This document shows, piece by piece, positions 40,655-50,929 of a stretch of 64,000 nt of DNA. The translations under genes were made by a program, and so were the position numbers. Position 1 is the first letter of the stretch; each line of letters starts with the position of its first letter. The stretch covers positions 62,001 through 126,000 of the forward strand of contig UCEU01000016.1 of assembly GCA_900471485.1 (NCBI GenBank). The letters run 5' to 3'. Origin of the DNA: Hyphomicrobiales bacterium (GTDB lineage Bacteria; Pseudomonadota; Alphaproteobacteria; Rhizobiales; Rhizobiaceae). The notes beneath the pieces were generated by a model, which searched no databases, was not told the origin of the DNA, and saw only the letters and a program-made list of their open reading frames with translations.

Positions 40655-41428
40655 TCACAAAAGCATGGCCTGCTGCAGCGGTTCGCCGTCCTTCGCGACG
40701 ATCGATGAACCGTATGGCTCGCGAGACGATATGATCAGCGCGTCGTCGGGTAGCGGTCGCGCCAGGTGCATCGCCTCGTCCCATGGCGCCCGCATCCAGA
40801 CGTCGGTTTCCTCCGGCGTGATCAGCAGCACCGGCATCGCCTTCTTGTGAATCGGCTTCACCAGCTCATTCGGGTCGGTGGTGAGGAAGCCATAGAGGTC
40901 ATCTGTCGTCAGCCCGTCCTTCATCTTCCTGACGCTCTTCCATTGCGGCACATGAATCCCTGCGAAAAACATCAGCGACCTTTCCTCGTCGCGGGCAAAC
41001 CAGGCGTTTGGCACGTTGCCGCCGTCCTCCTGGCTGGCCGGATCTGGCTCCGCGAAACTGGTGACGGGCACGAGGCATCGATGCTCGACACCGAACCAGC
41101 GCTTCCAATGTGGCAGATTGAGCTTGCGCACGTTGGTGACGCCGCGGTCTGGCTCCATTCGGATGAGCTCGTCCATGTCGACGGTCTGGCCTTTGGCTTC
41201 AAGTTTTGCGGCGCGGGCCTCCGCTGCCTGCTTCTGGACGAAGATCGGGGAGGGGAGCCCCCAGCGTGCGTGGACGAGTTGCCTTTTCCCGTCGGCGGTG
41301 TTGCGGACGATCGGGCCCATCTGATTGGGATTCATCTGATAGGCCGGCATGATGTTGATCAGGCTCTCCACGTCCTGCGTCCATTTGCTGACCCAGTCCT
41401 TATCTTCCATGCGGTATAAGTTGCACAT
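40655..41428 (-). CDS. SRAP-domain protein (HMCES/YedK type)
   Basis: A 257-residue SOS-response-associated peptidase (SRAP) protein. Starting at ATG 41428 leaves the catalytic Cys at position 2 (MCNLYRM), as required because the Met is removed. [11 protein letters not shown] and [14 protein letters not shown] are other typical segments. In the family this Cys forms a covalent crosslink with abasic sites in single-stranded DNA and protects them from error. It fits the DNA-damage context. An in-frame ATG at 41461 is less likely. Confidence 0.92.
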   Translation of the reverse strand: MCNLYRMEDKDWVSKWTQDVESLINIMPAYQMNPNQMGPIVRNTADGKRQLVHARWGLPSPIFVQKQAAEARAAKLEAKGQTVDMDELIRMEPDRGVTNVRKLNLPHWKRWFGVEHRCLVPVTSFAEPDPASQEDGGNVPNAWFARDEERSLMFFAGIHVPQWKSVRKMKDGLTTDDLYGFLTTDPNELVKPIHKKAMPVLLITPEETDVWMRAPWDEAMHLARPLPDDALIISSREPYGSSIVAKDGEPLQQAMLL

Positions 41429-41486
41429 CCGATACCCATCCCTCCCGATAGAACCGGACATAACTTAGCGCATGTCGCGCCGTTCG

Positions 41487-42542
41487 CTAGTCGAGGCGAA
41501 AGACTTCGGCATTGTCCTGGCGCTCGCGCAATCCCTTGTAGGATGCGTGGCGAAGCTTCCTGTCCGCCGTCCAGGCGCGGAACTCGATCTCGGCAATCAA
41601 GGTCGGCTGGACCCAGATGACCTTGCTCCCGGCATCACCGGGTTCCACCGGCGGCTGCTTTGGCTTCCAGGCCAGCTTGTCCAGCATCTTCCTCAGGCTC
41701 GCGGTCTCGGCTTCCTTGAAGCCGGTGCCAACGTTACCGACATGCACAAGCTCATCGCCTCGATAGGCTGCAAGCACCAGGGAGGCGAAGCCGCCTGTCA
41801 GTGTGGTCGACGGCTCGTAGCCGACGATGAAGAAAGCCTCGCTCTCGATGCACTTGATCTTGACCCAGTCGCCGGTCCGGCCGGATCGATAAGGCTGGTC
41901 GCGGTCCTTGCCGACAATGCCTTCCAGGCCGAAGCGGCAGGCATGTTCCAACAGGAGATCAGGGTCGGCATCCAGCTCCTCCGAGATTTGGATCGCGCCG
42001 TCTTGGCCGTTCAGGAGATCCTCAAGCAGACGGCGACGAGATCCATACTCGACCCCACGCAGATCGTGACCATCGAGATAGAGCAGATCGAAGGCATAAA
42101 GCATGGCGTCGGAAGCCCGGTCCCCCGCCTTGGTGCCTGAGGCGCCGAGCGACTTCTGCAGCAACCCAAAATCCGACCGTCCCTCTGCGTGGAGAACGAC
42201 AGCCTCGCCGTCAATGATCATCGTCGCCGGCCCGAGCGCGCGGGCAGCTTCGGCGATATCAGGGAACCTATGCGTCCAGTCATGGCCGCCGCGTGTCAGG
42301 ATCCTGACGCCTTGTGGTTCGACACGCACGGCCAGCCGATATCCATCCCACTTGATCTCCCAGCCCCATTGGTCGCCGCGCGGCGGCCTTTGCTTGACCT
42401 TGGCGAGCGCCGGTTCAACGCGGTCAGGCATGGGGTCGAACAGAAGCTGCGGCTGGGCAGGGTTGCGTTTCCGCTGCGGCTTCGAGCGGATCGGCGCGTC
42501 GGTATCACGAAGGAGCGGCTTTGATCTCGGTGGCTTCGTCAT
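41487..42542 (-). CDS. ATP-dependent DNA ligase, LigD-type ligase domain
   Basis: A 351-residue stand-alone ligase. The nucleotidyl-transfer Lys lies in WEIKWDGYRL (near residue 64), MIIDGEAVV and EGIVGKDRDQPYRSGRTGDW are later adenylation motifs, and the OB domain ends with WVQPTLIAEIEFRAWT. It lacks the polymerase and nuclease domains of complete LigD. Such ligases serve non-homologous end joining together with Ku; no ku gene is in the window. It is transcribed away from imuA. Confidence 0.9.
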   Translation of the reverse strand: MTKPPRSKPLLRDTDAPIRSKPQRKRNPAQPQLLFDPMPDRVEPALAKVKQRPPRGDQWGWEIKWDGYRLAVRVEPQGVRILTRGGHDWTHRFPDIAEAARALGPATMIIDGEAVVLHAEGRSDFGLLQKSLGASGTKAGDRASDAMLYAFDLLYLDGHDLRGVEYGSRRRLLEDLLNGQDGAIQISEELDADPDLLLEHACRFGLEGIVGKDRDQPYRSGRTGDWVKIKCIESEAFFIVGYEPSTTLTGGFASLVLAAYRGDELVHVGNVGTGFKEAETASLRKMLDKLAWKPKQPPVEPGDAGSKVIWVQPTLIAEIEFRAWTADRKLRHASYKGLRERQDNAEVFRLD

Positions 42543-42749
42543 GGCGGCAGTTCAGCAGGGAAAGCTTAAGAACAATGTGACGATCTCAGCTTTATCCCCG
42601 TTATCCAAGCGGATTGTGATTTGAGCGACCGACAGCGGAAAAAATTCTCAACGCGGCTAGCTGCCTGATTCCGATAGCTATTCGCTGAATTTCCAATCCT
42701 CAGGATAATATTCCCATCCCTTGGGTTGCTTGACTCTTTGCTGCGGCAG

Positions 42750-42764
42750 GAACAGAAACAGAAC
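42750..42764. promoter_or_regulatory. LexA (SOS) box of imuA operon
   Basis: GAACAGAAACAGAAC (GAAC-N7-GAAC) lies 72 bp upstream of imuA in the 293-bp divergent gap with the ligase gene. No other gene is seen in that gap. Confidence 0.75.
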
Positions 42765-42835
42765 ATCCGCATTTTGTCCAGTATGATGCTGGTCCACAAT
42801 AATCAGCCACACGACCTTGAAGGGAGCCGTGAACG

Positions 42836-43588
42836 ATGACTGCTGCCCGAGAGCAGGTGATCTCCGATTTGCGTGAGCGGATCGCGACGATGGAAGGCGT
42901 GTCGGCCAGAAAGGTCGGCTGTCTTGCCTTCGGCGTTCCCGAGATCGATGCGAACCTGCCCGGCGGTGGCCTGGCCTACGGCGCATTGCATGAGTTCGCC
43001 GGTGGCGGGGCAGGGACTGTCGATGGCGCCGCAGCAGCCCTTTGTGCCGCCGGCATTGCCGCGCGCACCAAGGGCCCGATCGTCTGGTGCCTGACCCGGC
43101 CTGACCTGTTCTTCCCCGCCCTGGCGCAGGTTGGTCTTCATCCCGACCGGGTGATCTTCGTCGAGTCCGACAAGGAAGAGGACGTGCTTGCCAACATGGA
43201 GGAGGGCTTGGCCTTCGGTGGCCTCGGCGCGGTGGTCGGCGAGCTTGTCCGATTGCCGATGGTCAGCTCCAGGCGGCTGCAGCTTGCCGCGGAACGCACG
43301 GGCACGATGGCGCTCGCGGTGCGGCGATGGCGACGGCAAACGGAGGCAAACGATTTTGGCCAGCCGACGGCCTCGACGACGCGGTGGCGTGTCAGTGTCA
43401 TGCCGTCGGAAGACCTTCCGGTGCCTGGTGTCGGTCGGGCGCAGTGGTTTTTGGAATTGATGCGCGTGAAAGCGGGTGAGTGTGCTGAGTTTCTCGTAAG
43501 GGCATGTGATGACAAGGGTCGTATCGATCTATCTCCCGGATCTGCCGACCGATCGGATCAGACGCGACGATCCGTCGATTCCGGCTGA
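42836..43588 (+). CDS. imuA: Mutasome accessory protein ImuA
   Basis: A 250-residue RecA-fold-like protein that assists the ImuB-DnaE2 translesion complex. FGVPEIDANLPGGGLAYGAL (residues 32-52), HEFAGGGAGTVDGAA and IVWCLTRPDLFFPALAQVGL are typical of ImuA. AAGGGAG lies 9 nt before the ATG. The 3' end overlaps imuB by 83 bp in another frame, which is longer than usual; the last ImuA codons may be extended by a lost stop. Regulated by the LexA box upstream. Confidence 0.92.
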   Translation: MTAAREQVISDLRERIATMEGVSARKVGCLAFGVPEIDANLPGGGLAYGALHEFAGGGAGTVDGAAAALCAAGIAARTKGPIVWCLTRPDLFFPALAQVGLHPDRVIFVESDKEEDVLANMEEGLAFGGLGAVVGELVRLPMVSSRRLQLAAERTGTMALAVRRWRRQTEANDFGQPTASTTRWRVSVMPSEDLPVPGVGRAQWFLELMRVKAGECAEFLVRACDDKGRIDLSPGSADRSDQTRRSVDSG

Positions 43589-45020
43589 GCAGGCAATCGC
43601 GGTGATCGCCAGAAGCGGCTCGAAACGTTGGGTATCATCGGTGGATACGGCCGCGCGAAAAGCTGGCCTGCGTGTTGGCATGCCGGCGGCCAAGGCCCAG
43701 GCGCTGTTTCGCGGGCTGATGCTTGTCGATGCCGAGCCTGATGTCGATGCGGCTGCACTTGAACGGATAACGCTATGGGCGCTCAGCCAATACTCCCCGA
43801 TCGTTGCCGTCGACGGCACCGACGGGATCGTGCTTGATACGGAAGGCGCCGATCATCTTCAGGGTGGTGAACTGCCCATGGTCACGAAGATCTCCAACCA
43901 GTTCCTGGCGCGCAAGCTGACAGCGCGCGTTGCGATCGCCGACACCTGGGGTGCGGCGCACGCCTGCGCGCGGGCCATCAGCCGCGAGACCGTCATCGTA
44001 CCTGTTGGCAAGACCGTTGCTGCCGTCGAAAAGTTGCCGATCACTCTCTTGCGTCTGCCGGAGAAGATCCTCAGTGATCTCCGCACGCTCGGTTTCCAGA
44101 CTATCGGCGAATTGGCCAATACGCCACGCGCGCCGCTGACGCTGCGTTTCGGACCGGAAATCGCCCGGCGCCTCGACCAGATGTTCGGCCGCGTCGCAGA
44201 GCCGATCGATCCGATCCGAACGCCGGAGCTGGTCGAGGTCACAAGAGCCTTCGCAGAACCAATCGGGGCTGCCGAGACCATCGACAAATATGTCGGCCGC
44301 CTGATCGTACAGCTGATTGGCGAGCTGCAGAAGCGCGGCCTCGGCGTGCGCCGCGCCGACCTGATCGTCGAGAAGGTCGACGGCAGCAGGCAGGCGATCC
44401 GCGCCGGCACGGCCAAGCCCGCCCGTGATGTCGCCTGGCTCACCAAGCTGTTTCGTGACCGGACGGAAAAGATCGAGCCTGGCTTCGGGATCGAAAAATT
44501 GACGCTGGTTGCCGTCATGGCTGAACCGCTTGAGGACATGCAAAGGGTCTCGTCCCTGGTCGAGGACGAGGTGAGGGATGTCACCCCGCTGATCGACATT
44601 TACGGCAATCGCGGACAACGGGTCTATCGTGTGGCGCCGGTTGCATCAGACGTGCCCGAACGCTCGGTTCAGCGCATCGCCGCCGCATCAGATCCGCTCG
44701 AAGTCGCATGGGTCGGTCATTGGCGCCGGCCAGTCCGCCTTCTGCCGCGACCGGAACTGATCACGGCAATCGCCCTCATGCCGGATCACCCGCCCGCCTC
44801 GATTATCTGGCGCGGCCGGCGGCGCAAGGTCAAGCGTGCCGACGGTCCTGAGCGCATCTTCGGCGAGTGGTGGCAGCGCGACGCCGAGATGGAGGCGGTC
44901 AGGGACTACTTCGTCATCGAGGATGAAGCCGGCGAACGGCTCTGGGTGTTTCGAGCAGGTGATGGTGTCGATCCTGAGACCGGTGACCATCGCTGGTTCA
45001 TACACGGAATATTCGCATGA
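43506..45020 (+). CDS. imuB: ImuB, Y-family polymerase-like protein
   Basis: A 504-residue Y-family-like protein that links DnaE2 to the sliding clamp. The start [20 protein letters not shown] and [20 protein letters not shown] show the Y-family fold, but the catalytic acidic residues of true polymerases are absent (SIYLPDLP instead of HVDMDAFY), as is usual in ImuB. The fingers segment [20 protein letters not shown] and a long C-terminal part follow. Coupled to dnaE2 by ATGA. Confidence 0.93.
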   Translation: MMTRVVSIYLPDLPTDRIRRDDPSIPAEQAIAVIARSGSKRWVSSVDTAARKAGLRVGMPAAKAQALFRGLMLVDAEPDVDAAALERITLWALSQYSPIVAVDGTDGIVLDTEGADHLQGGELPMVTKISNQFLARKLTARVAIADTWGAAHACARAISRETVIVPVGKTVAAVEKLPITLLRLPEKILSDLRTLGFQTIGELANTPRAPLTLRFGPEIARRLDQMFGRVAEPIDPIRTPELVEVTRAFAEPIGAAETIDKYVGRLIVQLIGELQKRGLGVRRADLIVEKVDGSRQAIRAGTAKPARDVAWLTKLFRDRTEKIEPGFGIEKLTLVAVMAEPLEDMQRVSSLVEDEVRDVTPLIDIYGNRGQRVYRVAPVASDVPERSVQRIAAASDPLEVAWVGHWRRPVRLLPRPELITAIALMPDHPPASIIWRGRRRKVKRADGPERIFGEWWQRDAEMEAVRDYFVIEDEAGERLWVFRAGDGVDPETGDHRWFIHGIFA

Positions 45021-48000
45021 GCTATGCCGAGCTTCAGGTCACGACCCATTTTTCGTTTCTACGCGGCGCGTCGTCTGCCAACGAGCTCTTCACCCGGGCA
45101 AAAGAGCTTGGCATCGAGGCGATCGGGGTCGTCGATCGCAACAGCCTGGCCGGTATCGTTCGTGCGCTCGAAGCGTCGCGCGCCACCGGCCTGCGACTGG
45201 TCGTCGGCTGTCGGCTGGATCTTGCCGATGGCATGTCGGTGCTGGTCTATCCGACCGATCGCGCCGCCTATTCCCGGCTGACGCGCCTGATCACCCTTGG
45301 AAAGAGCCGTGGCGGCAAGAACAACTGTGTTCTTCATTGGGACGACGTCGTTGCCTATTGCGACGGGATGATCGGCATTCTGGTGCCTGATCTCGCCGAC
45401 GAGACCTGCGCCGTGCAGCTGCGCAAGCTGGCCGAAATCTTTGGCGATCGTGCCTATGTGTCACTCTGTCTGCGCCGGCGGCCGAACGACCAGCTGCGCC
45501 TGCATGAGATCTCCAACATGGCGGTGCGGTTCAAGGTCAAAGCCGTGGTCACCAATGACGTGCTCTTCCATGAACCGGGTCGGCGACAGCTGCAGGATAT
45601 CGTCACCTGCATTCGTCACAAGACCACGATCGATGACGTCGGCCTCGAGCGCGAGCGCCACGCCGATCGCTTTCTGAAGCCACCGGAGGAAATGCAGCGG
45701 CTGTTTCCGCGTTACCGGCAAGCGCTGGCGCGGACGATGGAGATCGTGCGGCGCTGCACCTTCTCGCTCGAGGAGCTGACCTATCAATATCCGGAGGAAG
45801 CGATCGTACCGGGCAAGGATGCCCAGTCTTCGCTCGAGCACTATGTCTGGGAATGCGTGCCCGATCGCTATCCGGAAGGCCTGCCACCTGAAGTACTGAA
45901 GATCGTGCGCCATGAGCTCGACCTCATCCGCACCATGAAATATGCGCCTTACTTCCTGACCGTTTTCTCGATCGTCCGTTACGCCCGCAGTCAGGGGATC
46001 TTGTGCCAGGGCCGCGGTTCGGCCGCCAACAGTGCGGTCTGCTATATTCTGGGCATCACCTCGATCGACCCTTCGACCAACGACCTGCTGTTCGAGCGCT
46101 TCGTCAGCCAGGAGCGCGACGAGCCGCCTGACATCGACGTGGATTTCGAACACGAGCGCCGCGAAGAGGTCATTCAATGGATCTACCGGACCTATGGCCG
46201 GGAGAAAGCAGCGCTTTGTGCCACCGTCACGCGCTACCGCGCCCGCGGCGCCATCCGCGATGTCGGCAAGGCGCTCGGGCTGCCGGAAGACGTGATCAAG
46301 GCGCTCTCATCAGGCATGTGGTCCTGGTCGGAAGAGGTCTGCGATCGCAATGTCCGCGAACTCAATCTCAATCCCGACGATCGCCGTCTCGCCCTGACCC
46401 TGAAACTGGCACAGCAACTAATGGGGGCGCCGCGCCATCTCGGCCAGCATCCTGGTGGCTTTGTCCTGACCCATGATCGGCTCGATGATCTGGTTCCGAT
46501 CGAACCGGCGACCATGAAGGATCGACAGATCATCGAATGGGACAAGGATGATGTCGAGGCGCTGAAGTTCATGAAGGTGGATATCCTGGCACTCGGGATG
46601 CTGACTTGCATGGCCAAGGCGTTCGCCCTAATCCGAGAACACAAGGATCAGGACATCGATCTCGCAACCATCCCGCAGGAGGACGCGGCAACCTATGCGA
46701 TGATCCGCAAGGCCGATACGCTGGGTACCTTCCAGATCGAAAGCCGCGCCCAGATGGCAATGCTGCCGCGGCTGAAGCCGCAGACTTTCTATGATCTCGT
46801 CGTGCAGGTCGCGATCGTCCGACCGGGGCCGATCCAGGGTGACATGGTTCATCCCTATCTGCGCCGGCGCGAGCGCAAGGAGGAGGTCGTCTATCCGACG
46901 CCTGAGCTTGAAGCGGTTCTTGGCAAGACGCTTGGTGTGCCGCTGTTTCAAGAATCTGCGATGCGGGTCGCCATGGTCTGCGCAGGCTTCACCGGCGGCG
47001 AGGCAGACCAGCTGCGCAAATCCATGGCAACCTTCAAGTTCACCGGTGGTGTGTCGCGCTTCAAGGACAAGCTCGTGTCCGGCATGGTGAAGAACGGCTA
47101 CACGCCTGAGTTCGCCGAGAAGACATTCAGCCAGCTTGAGGGGTTTGGATCCTACGGCTTTCCGGAAAGCCACGCGGCATCCTTCGCCCTGATTGCCTAT
47201 GCCTCGAACTATATCAAGCGTCATTTCCCCGAGGCATTCTGCGCGGCGCTGATCAACAGTCAGCCCATGGGGTTTTACGCACCGGCCCAGATCGTCGGCG
47301 ACGCGCGAGCACATGGCGTCGAGGTGCGCCCGGTCTGCATCAACCGGTCGCGGTGGGACTGCACCTTGGAGAGGATAGGTAACGGCGACCGGCATGCGGT
47401 CCGGCTGGGTTTTCGACGGGTCAAGGGCTTGGCGGTCGCGGATGCTGCCCGCATTGTCGCCGGTCGTATGAACCGGGATTTCCAGTCGGTCGATGATACC
47501 TGGCGTCGGTCCGGTGTGCCCGCTGAAGCCCTCGTTCAGCTCGCCCAGGCCGATGCCTTCCTGCCGTCGTTAAAGCTTGAACGACGTGATGCGCTCTGGG
47601 CGGTCAAGGCATTGCGCGACGAACCCCTGCCGCTGTTTGCCGCGGCCGCCGAGCGCGAGATGCAGACCATCGCCGAACAGCAGGAGCCGGACGTGGAGCT
47701 TCGGCAGATGACCGATGGCCACAACGTCATTCAGGACTACAGCCATACCGGTCTGACACTCCGCCAGCATCCGATTGCCTTCCTGCGCAAGGATCTGCAG
47801 GAGCGCAACATCATCACCTGCAGCGAGGCGATGAATGCGCGCGATGGACGATGGATCTATACGGCTGGCCTCGTCCTCGTGCGCCAGAAACCAGGGTCGG
47901 CCAAAGGCGTGATGTTCATCACCATCGAGGATGAAACCGGGCCGGCCAATATTGTCGTCTGGCCAACGCTGTTTGAGAAACGCCGCCGCGTCGTGCTTGG

Positions 48001-48274
48001 ATCCTCGATGATGGCGATCAATGGGCGGATTCAGCGGGAAGGGGAGGTGGTGCACCTGGTGGCCCAACAGCTGTTCGATCTATCGGCCGATCTTTCCGGG
48101 CTCGCCGATCGCGATACAGAGTTCAGGTTGCCAACGGGCAGGGGGGACGAGTTTGCGCATGGCGGTGGTCCTGATCCACGCGATGCGCCGAAGCCGGTCG
48201 TTCAACCGCGGGATATGTTTGTGCGCGATTTGCATGTCGATACGCTGAAGGTGAAGGCACGGAATTTTCATTGA
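45017..48274 (+). CDS. dnaE2: Error-prone DNA polymerase DnaE2
   Basis: A 1085-residue C-family polymerase of normal DnaE2 length. The PHP domain is at the N terminus ([20 protein letters not shown]), the catalytic aspartates are in [19 protein letters not shown], and [17 protein letters not shown] and [10 protein letters not shown] are palm/finger motifs. The C-terminal OB domain ([20 protein letters not shown]) lacks the beta-clamp motif region of DnaE1, as in DnaE2. It does damage-induced mutagenesis with ImuA and ImuB. Confidence 0.95.
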   Translation: MSYAELQVTTHFSFLRGASSANELFTRAKELGIEAIGVVDRNSLAGIVRALEASRATGLRLVVGCRLDLADGMSVLVYPTDRAAYSRLTRLITLGKSRGGKNNCVLHWDDVVAYCDGMIGILVPDLADETCAVQLRKLAEIFGDRAYVSLCLRRRPNDQLRLHEISNMAVRFKVKAVVTNDVLFHEPGRRQLQDIVTCIRHKTTIDDVGLERERHADRFLKPPEEMQRLFPRYRQALARTMEIVRRCTFSLEELTYQYPEEAIVPGKDAQSSLEHYVWECVPDRYPEGLPPEVLKIVRHELDLIRTMKYAPYFLTVFSIVRYARSQGILCQGRGSAANSAVCYILGITSIDPSTNDLLFERFVSQERDEPPDIDVDFEHERREEVIQWIYRTYGREKAALCATVTRYRARGAIRDVGKALGLPEDVIKALSSGMWSWSEEVCDRNVRELNLNPDDRRLALTLKLAQQLMGAPRHLGQHPGGFVLTHDRLDDLVPIEPATMKDRQIIEWDKDDVEALKFMKVDILALGMLTCMAKAFALIREHKDQDIDLATIPQEDAATYAMIRKADTLGTFQIESRAQMAMLPRLKPQTFYDLVVQVAIVRPGPIQGDMVHPYLRRRERKEEVVYPTPELEAVLGKTLGVPLFQESAMRVAMVCAGFTGGEADQLRKSMATFKFTGGVSRFKDKLVSGMVKNGYTPEFAEKTFSQLEGFGSYGFPESHAASFALIAYASNYIKRHFPEAFCAALINSQPMGFYAPAQIVGDARAHGVEVRPVCINRSRWDCTLERIGNGDRHAVRLGFRRVKGLAVADAARIVAGRMNRDFQSVDDTWRRSGVPAEALVQLAQADAFLPSLKLERRDALWAVKALRDEPLPLFAAAAEREMQTIAEQQEPDVELRQMTDGHNVIQDYSHTGLTLRQHPIAFLRKDLQERNIITCSEAMNARDGRWIYTAGLVLVRQKPGSAKGVMFITIEDETGPANIVVWPTLFEKRRRVVLGSSMMAINGRIQREGEVVHLVAQQLFDLSADLSGLADRDTEFRLPTGRGDEFAHGGGPDPRDAPKPVVQPRDMFVRDLHVDTLKVKARNFH

Positions 48275-48425
48275 ATTCAGCAATGAGATTGCGAACAGTC
48301 GGTTCGTATCCCTTCACGGCGTCAAAGCCTTACTTCCCATCTATAAGCGGATAATTCGATCGACAGTGAGGGCCCGGGGGTTGGATTCCTTTCAAGACCC
48401 TCCAGCTCCAGCTGGAAGCCAGAAA

Positions 48426-48447
48426 GCGCTCAGTAGCGCCCTTTTTC
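48426..48447 (+). terminator. Possible terminator after dnaE2
   Basis: GCGCT-CAGT-AGCGC is a short 5-bp stem followed by CCTTTTT, 150 bp after dnaE2. The stem is short, so confidence is modest. Confidence 0.45.
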
Positions 48448-48475
48448 CTCCTGCCATGGCTCAATTCCCGCAATG

Positions 48476-48994
48476 CTATGCTCGCGGTTTGAACTCCACC
48501 AGGAGCGACTTCAGCTCGATCTCACGAACACGTCGGGCCGCTTCTTCCGGAGAAACCCATGCAAGGATGCGCTGGCCTTTCTCCTTGTATTTGTCTGTTT
48601 GCTCTGTCACCTGCACCTGAAACACATCCACGATGGTCGGGGCGACATCGCCATCGTCCAGCAGCTTAAGATACGTATATCTTCCGATTGGATCTCTTCG
48701 GGTTTGACCTTTAACGCCGGCTTCTTCCCAGGCTTCTGTCTCTGCTGCTTGGTACGGCTTCTTCTTCTTCATTGGCCACCCCTTCGGGATAATCCAGCGC
48801 CCGCTGTCTCGAGAGGTCAGAACGAGGATTTGCAGGTTTTGCTGCTTTCCATCATAACGAAAACAGAGCGCTGCGTACTGCTGGCGGAACGAGCCCGAAA
48901 ACAATTTGTCTGGATTGGCAGCGAGTTGCTGTAGCAACCCTTGCGGTCGCGCTACTGCAGGCTTTTGCGTTGTCTTCGATTTCTTGATGCTCAT
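48476..48994 (-). CDS. NUDIX hydrolase
   Basis: A 172-residue NUDIX protein. The box GWPMKKKKPYQAAETEAWEE followed by AGV departs from the consensus Gx5Ex7REUxEExGU: the first Glu is Lys and Arg is Thr, while the EE pair is kept. Similar boxes occur in NUDIX proteins of the diphosphoinositol/dinucleoside polyphosphate type in Alphaproteobacteria. WIIPKGWPMK precedes it and YLKLLDDGDVAPTIVDVFQV follows. Start at ATG 48994; the longer frame to 49162 overlaps the neighbouring small gene. Substrate unknown, most likely a nucleoside or inositol polyphosphate. Confidence 0.85.
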   Translation of the reverse strand: MSIKKSKTTQKPAVARPQGLLQQLAANPDKLFSGSFRQQYAALCFRYDGKQQNLQILVLTSRDSGRWIIPKGWPMKKKKPYQAAETEAWEEAGVKGQTRRDPIGRYTYLKLLDDGDVAPTIVDVFQVQVTEQTDKYKEKGQRILAWVSPEEAARRVREIELKSLLVEFKPRA

Positions 48995-49064
48995 GCTACG
49001 CCAGTAATGAGTGTATCGCGAATACGGCTGCTGCGACGGAAAGGTGCGGTTTGTGTCGTGCTTT

Positions 49065-49274
49065 TCAATACAACTCACGGGATAAGGCGACCAATAACTG
49101 TGTTGCAGATAAATCCGATGAGGATCGCAATTGGGCTGCGAGGCACAGCGCTCGTCTACCACGATCGCTATTTATCGATAGGCCTCTTTCCCGGCACCAC
49201 AAATGAACCGTGGCCATTACGTCCTCGAGACCATCGTTGGTAAGGCGCAGCAGTGGATCGGTAGCGTCATTCAT
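49065..49274 (-). CDS. Small hypothetical protein
   Basis: A 69-residue soluble protein starting MNDATDPLLRLTNDGLEDVM and ending LLVALSRELY. GGAAGG lies directly upstream of ATG 49274. It is predicted helical and has no motif I recognise. The DUF930 gene lies upstream on the same strand, about 100 bp away. Confidence 0.45.
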   Translation of the reverse strand: MNDATDPLLRLTNDGLEDVMATVHLWCRERGLSINSDRGRRALCLAAQLRSSSDLSATQLLVALSRELY

Positions 49275-49377
49275 CCTTCCGCTTTCACTTTCTCGCCGGG
49301 GTATCCATATTACTGCTACGCCGCTCGCGATCAAATCTCGGGTGGGCGCGCGTCAATCTATGCAGCGCCACCGGTGT

Positions 49378-49779
49378 TCAGTCGTAGAGGTAGTGCTTAC
49401 GCCATTTCGAACGTGGCACCATCGGACCAATCTCGTAGTCGAGCTGGTGAGCATCAAGGTGCCGTGGTCCGGTTTTGCAAGCGTAGCTGAGGTGGTACCA
49501 CTCGCCACGGCTGCGAAACACGGCTCCGGGCGCCGTGATCGAGTCTTTTTTCATTCGTGGCTCAGCGAAGGAATAGGCGATCACCTTGTCGACACTGAGT
49601 TTGCGGTTTTCAAGGTTGATGCGGAGCATCACTTCAGTATCGCAAGTTTGCTCCAGCCGTGTCTCCATATCCAGTTTCAATAGTTGTCCGTTTAGCTTTT
49701 CATCGCTTAACGCAAATCCGCTGTCCTCTGACACGAGAAGGGTAAGCGCGATCGCGACTAGGCACGTTACAGGCTTCAA
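49378..49779 (-). CDS. DUF930 secreted protein
   Basis: A 133-residue protein with a signal peptide (about residues 1-24) and the DUF930 pattern: LLKLDMETRLEQTCDTEVML, then VIAYSFAEPRMKKDSITAPG, GAVFRSRGEWYHLSYACKTG. Two Cys are conserved and probably form a disulfide. Found mainly in rhizobia; function unknown. It is divergent from the inositol-phosphatase operon. Confidence 0.85.
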   Translation of the reverse strand: MKPVTCLVAIALTLLVSEDSGFALSDEKLNGQLLKLDMETRLEQTCDTEVMLRINLENRKLSVDKVIAYSFAEPRMKKDSITAPGAVFRSRGEWYHLSYACKTGPRHLDAHQLDYEIGPMVPRSKWRKHYLYD

Positions 49780-49920
49780 TTGCTGTCTCCAGAGCGCATG
49801 ATGTCAAGTTCGCAAATCGTGATTAGCACTTCGGGCTAGCCAATCCGCGGCGATTGATCACGTGCCGGTGAAGAAATTTTATCTCCATTATCTTAACCAG
49901 CTGATTTCGCGAGTCTTCCA

Positions 49921-49938
49921 CTGTCATTAGAATGTCAT
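49921..49938. promoter_or_regulatory. Pho box
   Basis: CTGTCATTAGAATGTCAT is two 7-bp half-sites (CTGTCAT and ATGTCAT) separated by 4 bp, matching the PhoB consensus CTGTCAT-N4-CTGTCAT at 13 of 14 bases. It is centred about 52 bp upstream of the predicted -35 box of the phosphatase operon. Confidence 0.65.
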
Positions 49939-49981
49939 AAAACTCAAAGTTCAAGTGGAAAGGTTGTGCCTAGGACAGCAG

Positions 49982-50010
49982 TTGACGTTTATGCACGCGC
50001 GTGCAATATG
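49982..50010 (+). promoter_or_regulatory. Predicted sigma-70 promoter of the phosphatase operon
   Basis: TTGACG, 17-bp spacer, AATATG. The spacer contains one LacI-type palindrome and a second follows directly, so a repressor would block polymerase. Confidence 0.5.
49991..50006. promoter_or_regulatory. LacI-type operator 1
   Basis: ATGCACGCGCGTGCAA has a 14-bp perfect palindromic core with the central CG typical of LacI-family sites. It fits WTGCRCACGTGTGCAW, shared with sites at 50008 and 56163. Confidence 0.65.
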
Positions 50011-50023
50011 CACACGTGTTCAT
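50008..50023. promoter_or_regulatory. LacI-type operator 2
   Basis: ATGCACACGTGTTCAT, symmetric at 7 of 8 pairs, begins two bases after operator 1. Centre-to-centre distance is 17 bp, so the two sites would put dimers on nearly opposite faces. Confidence 0.6.
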
Positions 50024-50039
50024 TGAAGTGGAGGCTCAT

Positions 50040-50873
50040 ATGCACGATATCACCAAGCATACTGGATCTCACGGGCGTGTGGCGCTGTGTAAGCAAGTCA
50101 TCCGCTCCGCCGGCGAGGTCGTCCTGCACGGATTCCGGAAGGCTACGGTAATGTCTGCCATGAAGGGACCTCAAGATTATTTGACAGAGACCGACGCCGC
50201 CTCTGAAACGCATATCCGCGCAGTGATCGCCGAGCATTTTCCAAATGATCATTTCTACGGTGAGGAAGGCGGCGGGGCTATTGGCGACAGGATCTGGGTT
50301 GTTGATCCGGTCGATGGCACCGCTAACTTCGCTCGCGGGATTCCCCATTTCTGCATCTCGATTGCCTACGTCGAAGGCGGTCAGACGCAGTTTGGCGCCA
50401 TCTACAATCCCGCGCTTGACGAACTCTATTTTGCCGAATGCGGTCAGGGTGCCACCCTGAATGGCAAGCCGATCGGCGTTGCCAGGACCGCGAAGTTCGA
50501 TGCCACCTCAGTCGAGATGGGGTGGTCAACCCGGGTGTCGAACGAGACTTATCTGAAGGTGATGCAAAAGCTTCTCGCGCTTGGCACAAATGTGCGAAGG
50601 GCGGGATCTGGCGCCATGGCGCTCGCCTATGTTGCCGATGGCCGTTCAGACGGCTACGTCGAACTCCACATGAATGCCTGGGACTGCCTGGCAGGATTGC
50701 TGCTCGTCAGCGAAGCCGGCGGAGCCGTTTGCCCGTTCTTCGAAATAGGCAGCCTTGAGCACGGTGGACCTGTGCTTGCGGCAGCGCCAGGTGTAGCCAG
50801 CGGCATCAGCGACGCGGCCGACATCCCGTTTGTGACCGCATCATCGGCGAGCCGACTGGCTGCCTCGGCTTGA
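50040..50873 (+). CDS. Inositol-monophosphatase-family enzyme
   Basis: A 277-residue Mg-dependent sugar-phosphatase-fold protein. Metal ligands are in FYGEEGGG (near residue 73), VVDPVDGTANFARGIP (near 88) and MNAWDCLAGLLL (near 213). GTGGAGG lies 5 nt before ATG 50040; the longer frame starting at GTG 50001 would run through the operators. Family members dephosphorylate inositol phosphates, sugar phosphates or PAP. It is the first gene of an operon of four phosphate-related genes. The product probably acts in the cytosol on imported phosphate esters. Confidence 0.9.
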   Translation: MHDITKHTGSHGRVALCKQVIRSAGEVVLHGFRKATVMSAMKGPQDYLTETDAASETHIRAVIAEHFPNDHFYGEEGGGAIGDRIWVVDPVDGTANFARGIPHFCISIAYVEGGQTQFGAIYNPALDELYFAECGQGATLNGKPIGVARTAKFDATSVEMGWSTRVSNETYLKVMQKLLALGTNVRRAGSGAMALAYVADGRSDGYVELHMNAWDCLAGLLLVSEAGGAVCPFFEIGSLEHGGPVLAAAPGVASGISDAADIPFVTASSASRLAASA

Positions 50874-50929
50874 TGATTTGCCACAACGCACCGGATGGCC
50901 AATTCGTACTGTAATGGAAGGATTTTTGG

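Noticed and set aside
43773..44618. 281-residue minus-strand open frame inside imuB
   Set aside because: Antisense shadow of imuB with no recognisable domain.
46628..47395. 255-residue minus-strand open frame inside dnaE2
   Set aside because: Antisense of a well-supported polymerase gene; composition is that of a reverse-frame shadow.
48380..48425. tRNA-like 3' end (GGGTT...CTCCAGCTCCA)
   Set aside because: No acceptor, D or anticodon arms can be folded around it.
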